A stretch of DNA of 10,405 bases. Origin: Nitriliruptorales bacterium. GTDB lineage: Bacteria > Actinomycetota > Nitriliruptoria > Euzebyales > Egibacteraceae. A program made the position numbers and the translations under genes. This document shows positions 1 through 6,593 of this stretch, one piece after another (within the stretch, counting starts at the first letter, position 1; every line of letters begins with the position of its first letter). The stretch spans positions 1 to 10,405 of the forward strand of contig SKPY01000106.1 of NCBI GenBank assembly GCA_007119305.1. The letters are read 5' to 3'. The notes below the pieces were generated by a model. The model had not been told where the DNA came from. It was given only the letters and a program-made list of their open reading frames with translations, and did no database searches.

Positions 1-183
1 CTCTACTTCCCGCGGGTCCGCATGGCCAACCCGCTGCGGGAGAACCAGCTGTCCACCTTCGCGCCGTGCGGGGTGATCGCCGGGGTGTACGCCCGCACCG
101 ACGCCCAGCGGGGTGTGTGGAAGGCCCCCGCGGGCATCGACGCCACGATGGCCGGCGTGCGCGAGCTCGCGGTCAAGCTCGGG
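1..183 (+). pseudogene. Contractile tail-sheath protein, C-terminal fragment, truncated
   Basis: Frame 1 opens at the window edge and reads LYFPRVRMANPLRENQL, then APCGVIAGVYARTDAQRGVW, KAPAG and a DAT-x-x-GVREL-AVKL segment. This is the conserved C-terminal region of contractile tail-sheath proteins of phage tails and extracellular contractile injection systems, where sheath subunits surround the inner tube and contract. In intact homologues this segment is followed by a stretch rich in N, G and L and a closing region like VWGARTL before the stop. Here recognisable similarity ends near codon 60 (about 180). The frame continues without a stop to 1305, but only as low-information sequence antisense to the LacI-type gene. 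I searched the two other plus frames after 180 and found no continuation, so a simple frameshift does not explain the loss. The 5' part lies outside the window. The family is clear; the truncation is inferred from family knowledge. Confidence 0.72.
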
Positions 184-261
184 GAAGAAGCTGTGAGCGG
201 CGTGCGAGGCTTCCCAGCCCACCCCTTGCCCATCCGGGCGCGGTCGTTCGCTGCTCCTCAC

Positions 262-1284
262 TCAGGCCGGGGAGATCAGCTCAGGAGCAAGGGGCGCACC
301 AGCGGTCGAGGAGCGCACGATGAGCCGGGGCGGGAACCGGTGGGTGACCGTTGGCAGGGTGGGGTCGGCGATCCGGGCGAGCAGCCGCCGAACGGCGTCT
401 TCGGCGGTCTCATCAATGGGCTGGCGGATCGTGGTCAGCTCGTAGGCCTCCCAGGACGCCATCGGGATGTCGTCGTATCCGCAGACCCAGACGTCGCCGG
501 GAACACGCACCCCCAGCGAGCGCGCGGCGTCGATCGCCCCGAACGCGAGCAGGTCGTTGGCGCAAAACACCGCAGTCGGCGGGTCGTCCCGGTCGAGCAG
601 GCGGCGCATGCCCTTGTGCCCCTCTGGGTGGCTGTAGTCCCCCCGGGCGACCAGCTCGGAGCGCAGCCCTTGCCCGGTCGCGCGCAGTTCCGCCCGGTAG
701 CCGCGCTCCCGCTCGTCGGTCGTGCTGATGCCGCGAGGGCCGCAGATCATCGCGCAGCGGCGATGCCCGCTGGCTGCGAAGTACCGGGCGACGAGCTGCC
801 CGCCAGCGACGTTGTCGCTGCCCACCTGATCACACGCCAGGGTGGGCACGGAGCGGTTGACGAGGACGACGGGTGCATTGGCCGCGAGGGCTTGCCGGAG
901 TGGAGGCAGGTCCCGCGTCGCAGTGGTGAAGACGAGGCCGTCGACCACGCGCTGGCGGATCGCGTCGAGGGCGGCCTGTGCCCCGGGGCCTTCGGAATCC
1001 CACAGGACCATGCGCTGCTTCGCGGCATGCAGCTCGCGGCTGAGCGCGGTGAGCAGCTCGGGATAGAAGGGGTTGGTGATGCGGCCGACGACGACGCCGA
1101 TCGCCCCGGTGCGGCTCGTGCGCATCGCCCGAGCCGCCTGGTTGGGGACGTACCCGGTGGAGTCGAGCGCAGCGAGCACCCGAGCGCGTGTGCCCGGATG
1201 CACCTTCGGGCTGCCGCTGAGGACCCGCGACACGGTTGCCTGCGACACCCCAGCCTTCCTCGCGACGTCTCGGCTTGTGACCAT
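262..1284 (-). CDS. LacI/GalR-family transcriptional regulator
   Basis: A 340-residue protein, the usual LacI-family length. Residues 3-24 (TSRDVARKAGVSQATVSRVL and following) form the helix-turn-helix. YVPNQAARAM (45-54) is the hinge helix and aligns without gaps to PurR, with Met54 at the place of PurR's DNA-intercalating Leu54. The periplasmic-binding-protein-like effector domain follows, with GVVVGRITNPFYPEL, QRVVDGLVF, TAVFCANDLLAFGA, VPGDVWVCGYDDIP and LTTIRQP, all standard landmarks. The ATG at 1284 is chosen because GGGGAG (1294-1289, minus strand) lies 4 nt upstream and because homologues begin just before the TxxDVA motif; an in-frame ATG at 1368 would add 28 unrelated residues across the promoter. 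It is divergent from the catabolic operon, with a palindromic operator in between, so autorepression and repression of the operon are likely. The effector is unknown. Family certain, target inferred. Confidence 0.95.
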   Translation of the reverse strand: MVTSRDVARKAGVSQATVSRVLSGSPKVHPGTRARVLAALDSTGYVPNQAARAMRTSRTGAIGVVVGRITNPFYPELLTALSRELHAAKQRMVLWDSEGPGAQAALDAIRQRVVDGLVFTTATRDLPPLRQALAANAPVVLVNRSVPTLACDQVGSDNVAGGQLVARYFAASGHRRCAMICGPRGISTTDERERGYRAELRATGQGLRSELVARGDYSHPEGHKGMRRLLDRDDPPTAVFCANDLLAFGAIDAARSLGVRVPGDVWVCGYDDIPMASWEAYELTTIRQPIDETAEDAVRRLLARIADPTLPTVTHRFPPRLIVRSSTAGAPLAPELISPA

Positions 1285-1295
1285 CACGCTCCCCG

Positions 1296-1303
1296 AACCG
1301 GTT
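1296..1303. promoter_or_regulatory. Perfect 8-bp palindrome AACCGGTT, possible second operator
   Basis: AACCGGTT is a perfect inverted repeat with a central CG, the core symmetry used by LacI-family proteins. It abuts the proposed plus-strand -35 box and lies 11 nt upstream of the lacI-type start codon. Its centre is 38 bp from the centre of the stronger palindrome at 1331-1344. The flanking bases do not extend the symmetry, and an 8-bp palindrome can occur by chance, so this is only a candidate auxiliary site. Confidence 0.35.
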
Positions 1304-1330
1304 GACCCGACGCGCACGGGCCAGTATATA
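1302..1330 (+). promoter_or_regulatory. Candidate sigma70-type promoter of the catabolic operon
   Basis: TTGACC (1302-1307) is a 5/6 match to the -35 consensus. TATATA (1325-1330) follows after exactly 17 bp and matches four of six -10 positions. The -10 lies in the only AT-rich patch of this GC-rich window. Transcription would start near 1337, inside the palindromic operator at 1331-1344, leaving a leader of about 95 nt to the E1 alpha start. The arrangement fits direct repression by the divergent LacI-family protein. Confidence 0.6.
1323..1328 (-). promoter_or_regulatory. Candidate -10 element of the lacI-type gene
   Basis: Read on the minus strand, 1328-1323 is TATACT, a 5/6 match to TATAAT. 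It lies 38 bp upstream of the regulator's start codon. No convincing -35 hexamer sits 16-18 bp further upstream, so the promoter may be weak or activator-independent by other contacts. The element overlaps the plus-strand -10 and adjoins the operator, so a bound repressor would be expected to affect both directions. Confidence 0.4.
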
Positions 1331-1344
1331 TGTATACGTAAACA
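1331..1344. promoter_or_regulatory. LacI-family operator, TGTATACGTAAACA
   Basis: The left half TGTATAC and the reverse complement of the right half (TGTTTAC) agree at 6 of 7 positions around a central CG. This 14-bp symmetry with a central CpG is the hallmark of LacI/GalR-family operators and resembles cre-like sites. It lies immediately downstream of the plus-strand -10 and over the expected transcription start, in the divergent region between the regulator and its probable target operon. The symmetry is seen directly; assignment to the adjacent regulator is inference. Confidence 0.72.
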
Positions 1345-1418
1345 CGGAGTGGATGCGAAAGTACACACGCACGCACGAGGTCGGCAAGGTCGCAGTTTCC
1401 CAGCCGGCCCTCACAAGT

Positions 1419-1423
1419 GGGAG
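1419..1423 (+). promoter_or_regulatory. Ribosome binding site deciding the E1 alpha start
   Basis: GGGAG ends 7 nt before the GTG at 1431, an ideal distance. The competing upstream ATG at 1353 has only GGAG at 3 nt spacing, lies 9 bp after the operator, and would add 26 residues with no resemblance to E1 alpha proteins. The site therefore favours GTG 1431 as the true start. Confidence 0.65.
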
Positions 1424-1430
1424 CGGGATC

Positions 1431-2510
1431 GTGGTGATAGAGCCGCAGTTCAGACCGGAGCACGGCCATGCGGACGCGGTGACGCTGCTCGACCCACACG
1501 GCCGCCTCGCACCGGACGCCGCCTCGGTCATGGACGATGCAGAGGTGGGTGCAGCCTTGCGGCTTATGCTGTTCGGCCGCGTCTTCGACCGAAAGGCCTT
1601 CAGCCTGCAGCGTCAGGGCCGCTTCGGAACGTACTCGCCAATCGAGGGTCAGGAGGCCTCGGTGGTCGGCGCCGCGTTCGCGCTCGACCCCGGACGCGAC
1701 TGGATCGTCCCCCAGTACCGCGAGCTGCCGGCGCTCCTGCGCCACGGCCTTCCGCTGACGCGCTACCTCCTCTACCACTTCGGTCATCCGCTAGGCGGTC
1801 ACATCCCCGAGGGTGTGAACGTCCTCCCCACCCAGATCTCGCTCGCGGCGCAGCTCCCCCACGCCGTCGGGCTTGCCTGGGGTCTGCACCAGCAGGGTCG
1901 CGATGGCGTCGTGTGCGCGTTCGTCGGCGACGGCGCGACCTCGGAGGGCGACTTCCACGAGGCGTGCAACCTCGCCGGTGTCGTGAACGCCCCGGTGATC
2001 TTCTTCGTGCAGAACAACGGGTGGGCGATCTCCACGCCTCGCGAGCGCCAGTCGGCCGCCTCATCGCTCGCCGTCCGCGCGGTGGGCTATGGCTTCCCCG
2101 GTGCCGTGGTCGACGGCAACGACCTCCTCGCGGTCCACGCCGTGGTCAGCGGTGCCGTGGATCGCGCCCGCGCTGGCGGAGGTCCGACGCTCGTCGAGTC
2201 GGTCACTTATCGGATCGGACCGCACAACACCTCCGACGACCCGAGCCGCTACGCCGACACCGAGGCTCTCGAGGACTGGCGTAACCGTGACCCGATCGTT
2301 CGTGTGCAGCGGTACCTGGAAGCCCGGGGCAAGTGGGACGAGGCCGCGGCCGAACGGGTCCGCGCCGAGATCGACGCGGAGATCAACGCCGCGCTCGAAG
2401 AGGCATGGCAGGTTTCACCTGCCGGCAACGAGGCGCTGTTCGACCACGTCTTCCTCGCCGACACCCCGCGCCTCGCCGACCAGCGTCGGACCTGGGCGAA
2501 GGAGCACTGA
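1431..2510 (+). CDS. pdhA: 2-oxoacid dehydrogenase complex E1 component, alpha subunit (PdhA/BkdA type)
   Basis: Thiamine-diphosphate-dependent decarboxylase subunit that, with E1 beta, decarboxylates a 2-oxoacid and reductively acylates the lipoyl group of E2 in the cytoplasm. With the GTG start it is 359 residues, normal for PdhA. LQRQGRFGTYSPIEGQEA near the N-terminus and YRELPALLRHGLPL match the family. The TPP/Mg motif begins GDGATSEGDF at 166-168 and closes with NN at 195-196. NGWAISTPRERQSAA and the active-site loop RIGPHNTSDDPSRY (from 261) follow. The overall sequence is closest in feel to Gram-positive PdhA, but the TSDDPSRY loop is shared with branched-chain oxoacid dehydrogenases, so the substrate is open. 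Actinobacteria usually use a homodimeric AceE-type E1 for housekeeping pyruvate dehydrogenase, which suggests a specialised complex here. First gene of the operon; its stop is 3 nt from the E1 beta start. Confidence 0.9.
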   Translation: MVIEPQFRPEHGHADAVTLLDPHGRLAPDAASVMDDAEVGAALRLMLFGRVFDRKAFSLQRQGRFGTYSPIEGQEASVVGAAFALDPGRDWIVPQYRELPALLRHGLPLTRYLLYHFGHPLGGHIPEGVNVLPTQISLAAQLPHAVGLAWGLHQQGRDGVVCAFVGDGATSEGDFHEACNLAGVVNAPVIFFVQNNGWAISTPRERQSAASSLAVRAVGYGFPGAVVDGNDLLAVHAVVSGAVDRARAGGGPTLVESVTYRIGPHNTSDDPSRYADTEALEDWRNRDPIVRVQRYLEARGKWDEAAAERVRAEIDAEINAALEEAWQVSPAGNEALFDHVFLADTPRLADQRRTWAKEH

Positions 2511-2513
2511 GCG

Positions 2514-3497
2514 ATGCCCACGATGACGATGATCGAAGCGATCCGCCACACACTTCGCGGCGAGCTCGACCGTGACGAACGGGTCATGGTCCTCGGCCAG
2601 GACGTCGGCCGCCTCGGCGGGGTATTCCGCGCGACCGACGGCCTGCAGTCCGAATTCGGTGCGGACCGCGTCGTCGACATGCCACTGGCGGAGGCGGTGA
2701 TCGTCGGCTCGGCGATCGGTCTCGCCGTGTCGGGCATGGTCCCGGTGGCCGAGGTGCAGTTCCTCGGCTTCACCCATCAGGCTTTCCATCAGATCGGCGC
2801 CCAGCTAGCCCGCTACCGCTTCCGCTCGAAGGGGCGCTTCCCGATGCCGGTCACGATCCGGGCACCCTTCGGCGGGGGCGTCCGCACGCCCGAGCTCCAC
2901 TCCGAGGCGCTTGAGGCCCAGTTCGTCCAGTCGCCCGGGTTGAAGATCGTGCTCCCGTCGAACCCCGCGGACGCGAAGGGACTCTTGACCACCGCCGTCC
3001 GAGACCCCGACCCAGTGCTGTTCCTCGAGCCGCTTCGCGGCTATCGCCTCGTCCGTGGCGAGGTGCCCCAGGGAGAGCACAGCGTTGCGTTCGGCGAGGC
3101 GCGCATGGCGCGTGAGGGTACCGACGTGACGCTCGTCGCCTGGAGCGCAGCGGTGCAGGTGGCGGAAAAGGCAGCCGAGAAGCTCGACGCGGACGGGGTC
3201 TCGGCGAGCGTGCTCGACCTGCGCACGCTTGTGCCGCTCGACGCCGAGGCCTTGTGTCGAGCGGTTGCCGCCACCGGTCGGTGCGTGGTGGTCCACGAGG
3301 CGCCGTTGAGCGGCGGGTTTGGTGCCGAGGTGGTCGCCACCATCCAGGAGGGCTGCTTCTACAGCCTCGAGTCTCCGGTCGCGCGCGTTACCGCGCCCGA
3401 CGCCCCCTATCCGATCGGGGCCCTGGAGGAGCACTACATCCCTGGGGTGGAGCAGGTAGTCACGGCCGCTCGCCGCACGGTGGAGGCGATCGCATGA
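2514..3497 (+). CDS. pdhB: 2-oxoacid dehydrogenase complex E1 component, beta subunit
   Basis: Partner of the preceding E1 alpha in the alpha2-beta2 decarboxylase. It is 327 residues, the normal size. N-terminal MIEAIRHTLRGEL and VLGQDVGRLGGVFRAT are family signatures. DMPLAEAVIVGSAIG contains Glu60, at the position of the glutamate that activates the thiazolium cofactor; many homologues read EAGI or EQGI where this one has EAVI. PVAEVQF, RAPFGGGVRTPELHSE, GLKIVLPSNPADAKGLL and FLEPLRGYRLVRGEVP follow, then the C-terminal transketolase domain with DLRTLVPLDAEA and VVHEAPLSGGFGAEV. AAGGAG (2499-2504) inside the E1 alpha end lies 9 nt before ATG 2514; the later ATGs at 2523 and 2529 are too far from it. 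The stop overlaps the E2 start as ATGA. Confidence 0.93.
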   Translation: MPTMTMIEAIRHTLRGELDRDERVMVLGQDVGRLGGVFRATDGLQSEFGADRVVDMPLAEAVIVGSAIGLAVSGMVPVAEVQFLGFTHQAFHQIGAQLARYRFRSKGRFPMPVTIRAPFGGGVRTPELHSEALEAQFVQSPGLKIVLPSNPADAKGLLTTAVRDPDPVLFLEPLRGYRLVRGEVPQGEHSVAFGEARMAREGTDVTLVAWSAAVQVAEKAAEKLDADGVSASVLDLRTLVPLDAEALCRAVAATGRCVVVHEAPLSGGFGAEVVATIQEGCFYSLESPVARVTAPDAPYPIGALEEHYIPGVEQVVTAARRTVEAIA

Positions 3498-4750
3498 GCG
3501 AGGTGCGTTACCATGACGGCGCTGCCCGCGCGGGAACGAGCATGCTCGAGTACCGGCTGCCTGACGTGGGGGAAGGCCTGAGCGAGGCCGAGATCGTCAC
3601 CTGGCGCGTGGCGACGGGAGACCGCGTCGCCACGGACGAAGCCCTCGTCGAGGTGCAGACCGACAAGTCGGTCGTGGAGATCCCCTCCCCCGCCGACGGA
3701 GTGGTCGTGCGCCTCGGGGGCGAGGAGGGCGACATCATCCCCGTCGGGGGGCTCCTCGCCGTCCTGGAGGTCGCCTCCGAGGCTGCAGCGCCGGCCGAGG
3801 TGCCGACGAGCGACGAGGCTGCAGCCCCGACCATGGCAGAGGTGACTCCTGCGGAGGAGGGACAAGTCCGGCGACGCCGCGTGCTGGCTACACCGGCCAC
3901 GCGCCGTCTGGCCGTCGACCTCGGCGTAGACCTCGCCGCCGTGGCGGGAAGCGGGCCAGGTGGCCGGGTCACTCGGCAAGACGTCGACTCCGCGGCGGTT
4001 GATGCGCCTGCACCAGGTGCGCCAGAGCGCGGGATGCCGACCGCCAGCCCTGCGGCCGAGGACCGCGTCGAGCCGCTGCGCGGTATCCGCCGGCGGATCG
4101 CCCAGACCATGCGCGCGACCGTCACGATCCCCTCGATCGCGGAATGGCGGGACGTCGAGGCCACCGAGCTCCTCGATGTCCATCGGCGCCTGAGGGAGAA
4201 GGTCGCGGCCCGCGGTGGGCGACTCACCCTTCTGCCGCTCATCCTCAAAGCAGTCGCCGCGGCGCTCCGTGAGCATCCGCACTTCAACGCCAGGATCGAC
4301 GTCGAGCGCGGTGAGATCACCTACCTGCACCGGATCAACCTCGGGGTTGCGACCGCCACGCCCGAAGGCCTTGTCGTGCCAGTCGTCCGTGACGTGGACC
4401 GCGCCGGCCTGGGTGAGCTCGCCGACGAGGTCGCCAGGCTGGCGGACGCAGCGCGCGCCAGAACCCTCAGCGTGGAGGAGCACAGCACGGGGACATGCAC
4501 GGTGTCGAATTTCGGCAGCTTCGGCACGACGCGGGGAATGCCGCTCATCCGCCCGCCGGAGGTCGCCATCGTCGGGGTCGGCCGGGTGCATGACGCCGTG
4601 GTCCCGGTCGACGGGGAACCCGCCGTGCGACCGATCCTCCCGCTCGTTGTGGTCACCGACCACCGCCTCAACGACGGGGACCACCTCGCCGCGTTCTGCG
4701 ACACGCTCGTGGCGCACCTGGCCGACCCGAGTCTCCTGCTGGTGGCGTGA
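3494..4750 (+). CDS. pdhC: Dihydrolipoyl acyltransferase, E2 component (single lipoyl domain)
   Basis: Core subunit that carries the acyl group on lipoate and transfers it to CoA. It is 418 residues. An N-terminal lipoyl domain holds the lipoylation motif VQTDKSVVEI with Lys58. An Ala/Pro/Glu-rich linker follows (about 93-125), then a peripheral subunit-binding domain beginning VLATPATRRLA at 130 with GSGPGGRVTRQDV, another linker, and the catalytic domain from about 192 (VEPLRGIRRRIAQTM). The active-site motif DHRLNDG spans 389-395, with His390 and Asp394. ATG 3494 overlaps the E1 beta stop and has GGAGG 7 nt upstream; the alternative ATG at 3543, just before LEYRLPDVGEGL, has no comparable site, so the 16-residue N-terminal extension is probably real. 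The domain order alone does not separate pyruvate from branched-chain specificity. Confidence 0.93.
   Translation: MSEVRYHDGAARAGTSMLEYRLPDVGEGLSEAEIVTWRVATGDRVATDEALVEVQTDKSVVEIPSPADGVVVRLGGEEGDIIPVGGLLAVLEVASEAAAPAEVPTSDEAAAPTMAEVTPAEEGQVRRRRVLATPATRRLAVDLGVDLAAVAGSGPGGRVTRQDVDSAAVDAPAPGAPERGMPTASPAAEDRVEPLRGIRRRIAQTMRATVTIPSIAEWRDVEATELLDVHRRLREKVAARGGRLTLLPLILKAVAAALREHPHFNARIDVERGEITYLHRINLGVATATPEGLVVPVVRDVDRAGLGELADEVARLADAARARTLSVEEHSTGTCTVSNFGSFGTTRGMPLIRPPEVAIVGVGRVHDAVVPVDGEPAVRPILPLVVVTDHRLNDGDHLAAFCDTLVAHLADPSLLLVA
3779..3825 (+). repeat. Short direct repeat in the E2 linker
   Basis: The 11-mer GAGGCTGCAGC occurs at 3779-3789 and again at 3815-3825, 36 nt (12 codons) apart and in the same frame. 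It encodes the repeated EAAAP peptide of the Ala/Pro-rich linker between the lipoyl and subunit-binding domains. The segments after each copy (AEVPTSD and TMAEVTP) are only loosely alike, so this is either an old in-frame duplication or compositional bias. Confidence 0.5.
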
Positions 4751-6150
4751 TGGTCGTGGGGCAGATCCCAGAGCCGGCCGATCTTCTCGTCGTGGGCGCA
4801 GGTCCCGGAGGATACGCGGCAGCCCTGCACGCAGCGAGGCTGGGACGCAAGGTCACTCTGGTCGACCGCGACGGCGAGAGCGGAGTCGGCGGGGTCTGCC
4901 TGCACAGGGGCTGCATCCCGAGCAAGGCGCTCATCGAGCTCGCGGACCATCTCGACGGCACACGCCGCTTCGCTGCCGCTGGTCTGCACGTCGATGCTGC
5001 CCGTCCCGACCTCTCCGTCTTCCAGTCGTGGAAGGCCGGCATCGTCGACCGGCTCGCGGACGGCATCCGGGGGCTGCTGAGCTCCGGGGACGTCACCGTG
5101 GTCGCGGGTACCTGTCGCCTCACCCGCTCGAACCAGGTGGCGATGAAGACACCCGACGACCGTGTGCGGTTCTTCGAGTTCGCGGATGCGGTCATCGCCA
5201 CGGGATCGCGACCCTCCCCGCCACCCGGACTCGAACCCGACGGCGCAAGCGTGCTCGACACCACCGGAATCCTCGAGCTCCAGCAGGTGCCCGAGAGCCT
5301 GCTCGTGGTCGGTGCCGGCTCGTCGGGAGTGGAGCTCGGTACCGCGTACGCGAAGCTTGGCAGCCGTGTGACCCTGGTCGAGCAGGATACCCGCATCCTC
5401 CCGGGTCTCGAACCGTCGCTCAGCAGCCAGGTGCGTCGACGGCTCGATCAGCTCGGCGTGACCGTGCTCACCGGGTCGGAGGTCACCGATGTAGAGGCTG
5501 GACAAGCGCGGGTGAAAGGTCCTGACAGCGAGCAGCGAGTCGCTGCGGCGACCGTGCTCGTCGCGGTCGGACGGCGACCCAACAGCGACGAGCTGGGCCT
5601 GGAGGACATCGGCATCACCCCTAGGCCCGATGGCTTGCTCGCAGTCAACACGGACCGGCGGCTCAGTGAGCACCTCGCGGCGATCGGTGACGTCACCCCC
5701 GGCCCTGCACTCGCGCACAAGGCGACTGCGGAGGCGCGGGTCGCCGCCGAGGCGTTAAGCGGTCGCCGCGCGGCATTCGATCCTCAGGCCGTGCCGGTCG
5801 TCGTCTACAGCGATCCGGAGATCGCCAGCGCAGGCCTGACTGTCACGGAGGCCCGAGCCGCCGGGATGTCCGTGCGGACGGCTGCCTACCCGCTCGGTGC
5901 TTCTGGACGGGCGGCGACGGTTGGCAGCACCCAGGGGTCGGCGCGCCTTGTCATCGACGCCGATACCGACACCATCGCCGGGGTGCACCTCGTCGGGCCA
6001 CACGCATCCGAGCTGATCGCCGAAGGTGTGCTCGCGATCGAGATGGCCGCAACCGCAGAGGACCTCGTCCTGTCGATCCACCCCCACCCGACCTTGTCCG
6101 AGCAGTTCGCAGAGGTCGCCGGTGCGGCCGTGCACGCGAGGAGCGGCTGA
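4750..6150 (+). CDS. lpdA: Dihydrolipoyl dehydrogenase, E3 component
   Basis: FAD-dependent enzyme that reoxidises the dihydrolipoyl group of E2 with NAD+. It is 466 residues, standard for the family. The FAD-binding GAGPGGYAAALHAARLG lies near residue 16, and the redox-active disulfide CLHRGC has Cys50 and Cys55, followed by IPSKALIE. The NAD-binding fold begins VVGAGSSGVELG, the second FAD motif is AIGDVTPGPALAHKA, and the dimerisation domain ends with HPHPTLSE, where His446 and Glu451 form the catalytic pair. All required residues are present. The CLHRGC form, in place of the common CLNVGC, recalls E3s dedicated to branched-chain or acetoin complexes. ATG 4750 overlaps the E2 stop as TGATG, as at two later junctions of this operon; GTG at 4747 is an equally open alternative. 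The Shine-Dalgarno signal is weak, so translation is probably coupled to E2. Confidence 0.94.
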   Translation: MVVGQIPEPADLLVVGAGPGGYAAALHAARLGRKVTLVDRDGESGVGGVCLHRGCIPSKALIELADHLDGTRRFAAAGLHVDAARPDLSVFQSWKAGIVDRLADGIRGLLSSGDVTVVAGTCRLTRSNQVAMKTPDDRVRFFEFADAVIATGSRPSPPPGLEPDGASVLDTTGILELQQVPESLLVVGAGSSGVELGTAYAKLGSRVTLVEQDTRILPGLEPSLSSQVRRRLDQLGVTVLTGSEVTDVEAGQARVKGPDSEQRVAAATVLVAVGRRPNSDELGLEDIGITPRPDGLLAVNTDRRLSEHLAAIGDVTPGPALAHKATAEARVAAEALSGRRAAFDPQAVPVVVYSDPEIASAGLTVTEARAAGMSVRTAAYPLGASGRAATVGSTQGSARLVIDADTDTIAGVHLVGPHASELIAEGVLAIEMAATAEDLVLSIHPHPTLSEQFAEVAGAAVHARSG

Positions 6151-6593
6151 TGGGTCCAGTCGCGATCCCGTTGCACATCCGCTATTTCGAGGCGGATCAG
6201 CAAGGTGTCGTGTTCAACATGTGGTACCTGGCCTACTTCGAGGATGCGCGCAACGCGCTGCTCGAGCGCGCCGGGTTCAGCCTGACCCAGCTTCTGGCCT
6301 CTGGTCACGACATTCAGGTGGTCCGTACGGAGATCAGCTGGCGGGGCGCGGTCCGTTGGGGCGACGCCGTCGAGGTCGTTGCCGCAGTCGCCGCGCTGGG
6401 ACGGACGAGCGTCACGTTCGACTTCGCCGTGCGCCGCACCGGCGAGGACGTGGTGAGCGGGCGCACCGTGTACGTCATCGTCGCTGCCGACGGGTCCGGC
6501 AAACGTCCGCTTCCCGACGCGCTTCGCCATGCGCTTTCCCCCGCTCGGCCTCTGCACCCCGCCGACCTGTCGACGAAGGAGCAGGCATCATGA
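6150..6593 (+). CDS. Acyl-CoA thioesterase, 4HBT/YbgC-type hotdog fold
   Basis: A 147-residue single hotdog domain. The N-terminal motif RYFEADQQGVVFNMWYLAYF is the 4-hydroxybenzoyl-CoA thioesterase / YbgC signature; Asp16 is at the catalytic aspartate position, next to QGVVFN and the long central helix FEDARNALLE. The strands VRTEISWRGAVRWGDAVEV and GRTSVTFDFAVRR complete the fold. Such enzymes hydrolyse acyl-CoA to free acid and CoA in the cytoplasm as oligomers. It sits directly behind the E3 gene (TGATG, with GAGGAG 6 nt before ATG 6150), so the CoA ester made by the dehydrogenase complex is the obvious substrate, whether as a productive step or to recover CoA from a stalled product. Its specificity (short-chain, branched or aromatic) cannot be read. 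The stop overlaps the next start as ATGA. Confidence 0.87.
   Translation: MGPVAIPLHIRYFEADQQGVVFNMWYLAYFEDARNALLERAGFSLTQLLASGHDIQVVRTEISWRGAVRWGDAVEVVAAVAALGRTSVTFDFAVRRTGEDVVSGRTVYVIVAADGSGKRPLPDALRHALSPARPLHPADLSTKEQAS

Noticed and set aside
182..215. Inverted repeat GGGAAG/CTTCCC as a terminator for the regulator gene
   Set aside because: The stem is only 6 bp with a 22-nt loop and no following T-run on either strand. It is too weak to call, although it is in the right place.
184..1305. Long plus-strand open frame continuing from the sheath fragment across the regulator
   Set aside because: It is antisense to a convincing LacI-family gene, has Arg/Gly/Asp-rich low-information sequence, and shows no sheath or other family motifs after about codon 60. 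High GC content readily keeps such frames open.
1353..1430. ATG 1353 as start of the E1 alpha gene
   Set aside because: It has a poor ribosome-site distance, follows the operator by 8 bases, and adds residues unlike any E1 alpha N-terminus, whereas GTG 1431 has an ideal GGGAG and gives a normal length.
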